The notes beneath the pieces were generated by a model, which searched no databases, had not been told where the DNA came from, and was given only the letters and a program-made list of their open reading frames with translations. A stretch of 64,000 nt of DNA from Nitrobacter sp051912485 (GTDB taxonomy: Bacteria > Pseudomonadota > Alphaproteobacteria > Rhizobiales > Xanthobacteraceae): the NCBI RefSeq assembly GCF_051912485.1, contig NZ_CP196822.1, forward strand, positions 1,550,001 to 1,614,000, written 5' to 3'. Both the position numbers and the translations under genes were made by a program. Of the stretch, positions 62,024-64,000 are shown one piece after another. Positions within the stretch are counted from its first letter, which is position 1; each line of letters starts with the position of its first letter.

Positions 62024-63118
62024 ATGCCCCGCCCTCGCCCGCCGCACCTCCAGCGCGCCGTCACCCGACACGGTAAGACGGTCTGGTACGTGCGCTTTGG
62101 GCGAGGTCCGAAAATCCGTATCCGTGGCGAGTACGGCTCGCCAGAATTCGACGCTGCCTATCGAGCCGCCGTATCCGGCGAGCAAGCGCAGCCCTTGGGT
62201 AAGGCCGCCAAGGGCACGCTGGAATGGCTCTGGCTACTCTACCGGCAATCCAGCGCGTGGACCGACCTTTCACTGGCGACGCGGAAGCAGCGCGAAAACA
62301 TCATGCGCCCCGTTATTAAAGCCGCCGGTCACGAACCGCTGTCCCGCATCGACAAGAAAGCGATCATGGCGGGCCGCGAACGTCGGGCAAAGACGCCGAC
62401 ACAGGCGAAGCATTTTGTCACCACCATGCGCGGCATGTTCATGTGGGCGCTAGATCATCCAGATAGATTAGTACGTTACGATCCGACCCACGGAATCAAC
62501 TTTAAGCGGTCGCGAAAGGACAAGAAGTCCGTAGGTTTCCCGGTTTGGACCGACGACGATATCCTCGCATACGAGCGTCGATGGCCACGCGGGACGCGCG
62601 AGCGGTTGATGTTCGATATCTTCTGTTACACGGGCCTGCGCCGCGGCGACGCCGCTGTGGTCGGAAAGCAGCATGTCCGCGACGGTGTGATTTCGATCCA
62701 CACCGAGAAAACCGGAATGCTGGTCACGATTCCAATCCTTGATGACCTGCAAAAGACGCTGGACGCCGGACCGACTGGCGATCTCACATTCATCGCAACG
62801 GTGTTCGGGCGCCCGATGACCAAGGTCGGATTGGGGAATCGCTTTCGCGAGGCGTGCGACTTGGCTGGTGTGAAGAAGTCGGCTCACGGACTGCGCAAGG
62901 CTGCTGCGACGCGTGCTGCGAACAACGGCGCGACCACTGCGCAGATGAATGCGATCTTCGGATGGGAAGGCGATGCAATGGCGTCGCTATATACGAAGTC
63001 TGCGAACCGAACGAAACTCGCCGCCGGTGCGATCGACAAGCTGGCGCGGAACGAAACGGAAAAACCTATACCCTCACCTGAGCAAAAGGTGGGGGTTTTA
63101 GAGCGAAAAGCTGAATAA
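62024..63118 (+). CDS. Tyrosine recombinase integrase of the element
   Basis: This site-specific integrase has 364 residues. The N-terminal arm and SAM-like domain (ATRKQRENIMRPVIKAAG) precede the catalytic domain. Catalytic residues lie in CYTGLRRGDAAVV (first Arg), SAHGLRKAAATRAANNG (His-x-x-Arg), GWEGDAMASLYTKSANR (last His-position Trp and the nucleophile Tyr). The stop is 20 bases before the attR core in tRNA-Leu. A hairpin with T-tract (63071-63099) lies inside the last codons and could terminate the transcript. Confidence 0.93.
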   Translation: MPRPRPPHLQRAVTRHGKTVWYVRFGRGPKIRIRGEYGSPEFDAAYRAAVSGEQAQPLGKAAKGTLEWLWLLYRQSSAWTDLSLATRKQRENIMRPVIKAAGHEPLSRIDKKAIMAGRERRAKTPTQAKHFVTTMRGMFMWALDHPDRLVRYDPTHGINFKRSRKDKKSVGFPVWTDDDILAYERRWPRGTRERLMFDIFCYTGLRRGDAAVVGKQHVRDGVISIHTEKTGMLVTIPILDDLQKTLDAGPTGDLTFIATVFGRPMTKVGLGNRFREACDLAGVKKSAHGLRKAAATRAANNGATTAQMNAIFGWEGDAMASLYTKSANRTKLAAGAIDKLARNETEKPIPSPEQKVGVLERKAE

Positions 63119-63138
63119 TATCAAAGCTGATTTTTTGA

Positions 63139-63157
63139 GGTGGTGCGCTCGGAGGGA
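63139..63157. other. Right attachment site (attR) in tRNA-Leu
   Basis: GGTGGTGCGCTCGGAGGGA overlaps the last 17 bases of the tRNA gene, including the encoded CCA. It is identical to attL. The tRNA gene is restored intact after insertion. Confidence 0.9.
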
Positions 63158-63225
63158 CTCGAACCCCCACGATTTTACTCACTGCCACCTCAAGGCAGCG
63201 CGTCTACCAATTCCGCCACGAGCGC
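63141..63225 (-). tRNA. tRNA-Leu (anticodon GAG)
   Basis: The minus strand reads GCGCTCGTGGCGGAATTGGT, D-loop, then stem CTGCC and GGCAG around the loop TTGAGGT, giving anticodon GAG. A class II variable arm (TGAGTAAAATCG), a T-arm with GGTTCGAGTCCC, the acceptor GAGCGC and an encoded CCA complete 85 nucleotides. It is the integration site of the element. Confidence 0.95.
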
Positions 63226-63453
63226 TGAGAAAACGGACCGAAGCTGGCGCCCCGACCGGATCGACGGCGCGGATGTAACAAAACAATGATGGGGGGACAA
63301 GGCCCCGGGGACGTTCTTCCCGGGCTGAAGGGCTGGGAAGAGGACTGCCGCCCGAACCAGAACGATACTGGAATCAGGGGCTTCGATTGCTCTTTTGATC
63401 CCGACGCCCATCCCGGCCCGGACATGCGGGCCTTCAAGTCCGATCCGGAAGGC

Positions 63454-63717
63454 TTATCTGCGGTCCGGGGTTCGCGGCAGCATCTGTTTGACTTCGACCG
63501 CGATGCGGTTGCGGTTGACCATCACCACCCCGCTGGCGACCGGCAGGTTGTTGGCAAGGATCTTGACCTCGTCCTGCTCGGTGGCATCAAGCTCGATAAT
63601 GGCGCCACGGCTGAGCCGCATGACCTGATGGACAGGCATCGAAGTGGTCCCCAGGACCACCATGAGATCGACAGATACTTTATCGAGCGTTGCCACGAAT
63701 ACAAACTCACAGACCAT
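63454..63717 (-). CDS. fliN: Short flagellar motor switch protein FliN
   Basis: This 87-residue protein (or 80 residues from a GTG at 63696) has the SpoA fold of FliN: VSVDLMVVLGTTSMPVHQVMRLSRGAIIELD, then VKILANNLPVASGVVMVNRNRIAVEV. FliN forms the switch complex with FliM and FliG and controls motor direction. No other flagellar genes are nearby. An isolated short FliN copy is usual in this bacterial family. The start is uncertain because neither candidate has a strong ribosome binding site. Confidence 0.85.
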   Translation of the reverse strand: MVCEFVFVATLDKVSVDLMVVLGTTSMPVHQVMRLSRGAIIELDATEQDEVKILANNLPVASGVVMVNRNRIAVEVKQMLPRTPDRR

Positions 63718-63760
63718 GCAAATTGCTACGGTTCCAGACCACCACAGTTATGGTTAGACA

Positions 63761-64000
63761 ATGGTTAACAACCGCCAGACCATCGATTTGAAGCTGTTTG
63801 CAGCCTCGCCTAGCGAGCCGGTGAACTGGCGGTTGTCCGATGCTCCGGTGCCTTACCCCGAGGCTGTTGCCATCATGGAAGCGCAGGCGGCGGCGATCGC
63901 CTCGGGCGAGGCTCCGGAACTGGTCTGGCTGCTGGAGCACCCGCCCCTCTACACCTCCGGCACCAGTGGACGCGAAGCCGATCTTCTACAGGTCCGCTTT
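63761..64000 (+). CDS. lipB: Octanoyltransferase LipB (N-terminal part, cut by window edge)
   Basis: LipB transfers the octanoyl group from acyl carrier protein to lipoyl domains, before LipA adds sulfur. The 80 visible residues start MVNNRQTIDLKLFAAS and include the signature LVWLLEHPPLYTSGTSGREADLL, with PPLYTSG typical of LipB. The full length is about 230-250 residues, so the rest lies beyond base 64,000. It is divergent from fliN. Confidence 0.94.
   Translation, partial: MVNNRQTIDLKLFAASPSEPVNWRLSDAPVPYPEAVAIMEAQAAAIASGEAPELVWLLEHPPLYTSGTSGREADLLQVRF

Larger units (their letters stand above)
49846..63157. mobile_element. 13.3-kb integrated phage-satellite-like element in tRNA-Leu(GAG)
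   Basis: The element is bounded by the perfect 19-bp direct repeat GGTGGTGCGCTCGGAGGGA at 49846-49864 and 63139-63157. The right copy covers the 3' end of tRNA-Leu and lies 20 bases after the integrase stop. Inside are integrase, two AlpA-like HTH proteins, a prim-pol/helicase, a serine recombinase, a terminase small-subunit-like protein, a terminase large subunit and cargo genes. No capsid, portal or tail genes can be found. This layout suggests a phage satellite (PICI-like) or a reduced prophage. Confidence 0.85.

Overview
The window is chromosomal DNA from an alphaproteobacterium, most likely of the Bradyrhizobiaceae/Nitrobacteraceae (Bradyrhizobium, Rhodopseudomonas, Nitrobacter or Afipia type). 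The evidence is the high GC content, the gene order dusB-ntrB-ntrC-ntrY-ntrX-dat-hfq-hflX, fused ispDF, a PopZ-type polar protein beside valS and tolC, the block thiL-nusB-ribH-ribE-ribD-nrdR-glyA, and the family's short palindromic intergenic repeats. The genus call is inference from gene order and protein resemblance.

Positions 1-46,500 are mostly core genome. The left edge holds a czc/cus-type heavy-metal RND efflux operon (czcA cut by the edge). Next come queC, mazG, an NAD(P)-dependent succinate-semialdehyde dehydrogenase, and the long minus-strand nitrogen-regulation cluster: dusB coupled to ntrB, then ntrC, ntrY, ntrX, a D-amino-acid aminotransferase, hfq and hflX. These are followed by ispDF and pncC on the plus strand; a coenzyme-Q-binding (START-like) protein and lipA; a 3-methyladenine glycosylase; an MFS exporter overlapping valS; popZ and tolC; prfB with a programmed +1 frameshift; mrcA and amiC (peptidoglycan); and rne with a His/Asp-rich insertion. 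The thiL-nusB-rib-nrdR-glyA cluster closes the core. After glyA lie two tandem small genes for peptides with double-glycine leaders, three other small proteins and a diguanylate cyclase.

Positions 46,500-49,845 form a gene-poor accessory patch: a broken zinc-ribbon gene, a DUF4062 protein, a beta/gamma-crystallin-like protein and a small XRE-type regulator. Repeated TGACTCATCCG-like motifs and about 800 bases without a convincing gene follow.

Positions 49,846-63,157 form a discrete 13.3-kb integrated element bounded by a perfect 19-bp direct repeat. The right copy overlaps the 3' end of tRNA-Leu(GAG), next to the tyrosine integrase. The element carries integrase, small early proteins, a divergent control region with a palindrome, two AlpA-like regulators, a prim-pol/helicase, a serine recombinase with its own repeat-rich control region, a terminase small-subunit-like protein and a terminase large subunit. 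Cargo includes a cold-shock protein, an Omp31-type outer-membrane barrel, a zinc-ribbon protein and an unknown protein. At its left end is a string of five compact hairpins that looks like an undescribed structured RNA or a compound terminator. No capsid, portal or tail genes are present, so it resembles a phage satellite (PICI-like) or a strongly reduced prophage. It is the most interesting part of the window. To its right the chromosome resumes with tRNA-Leu, a short FliN and the start of lipB.
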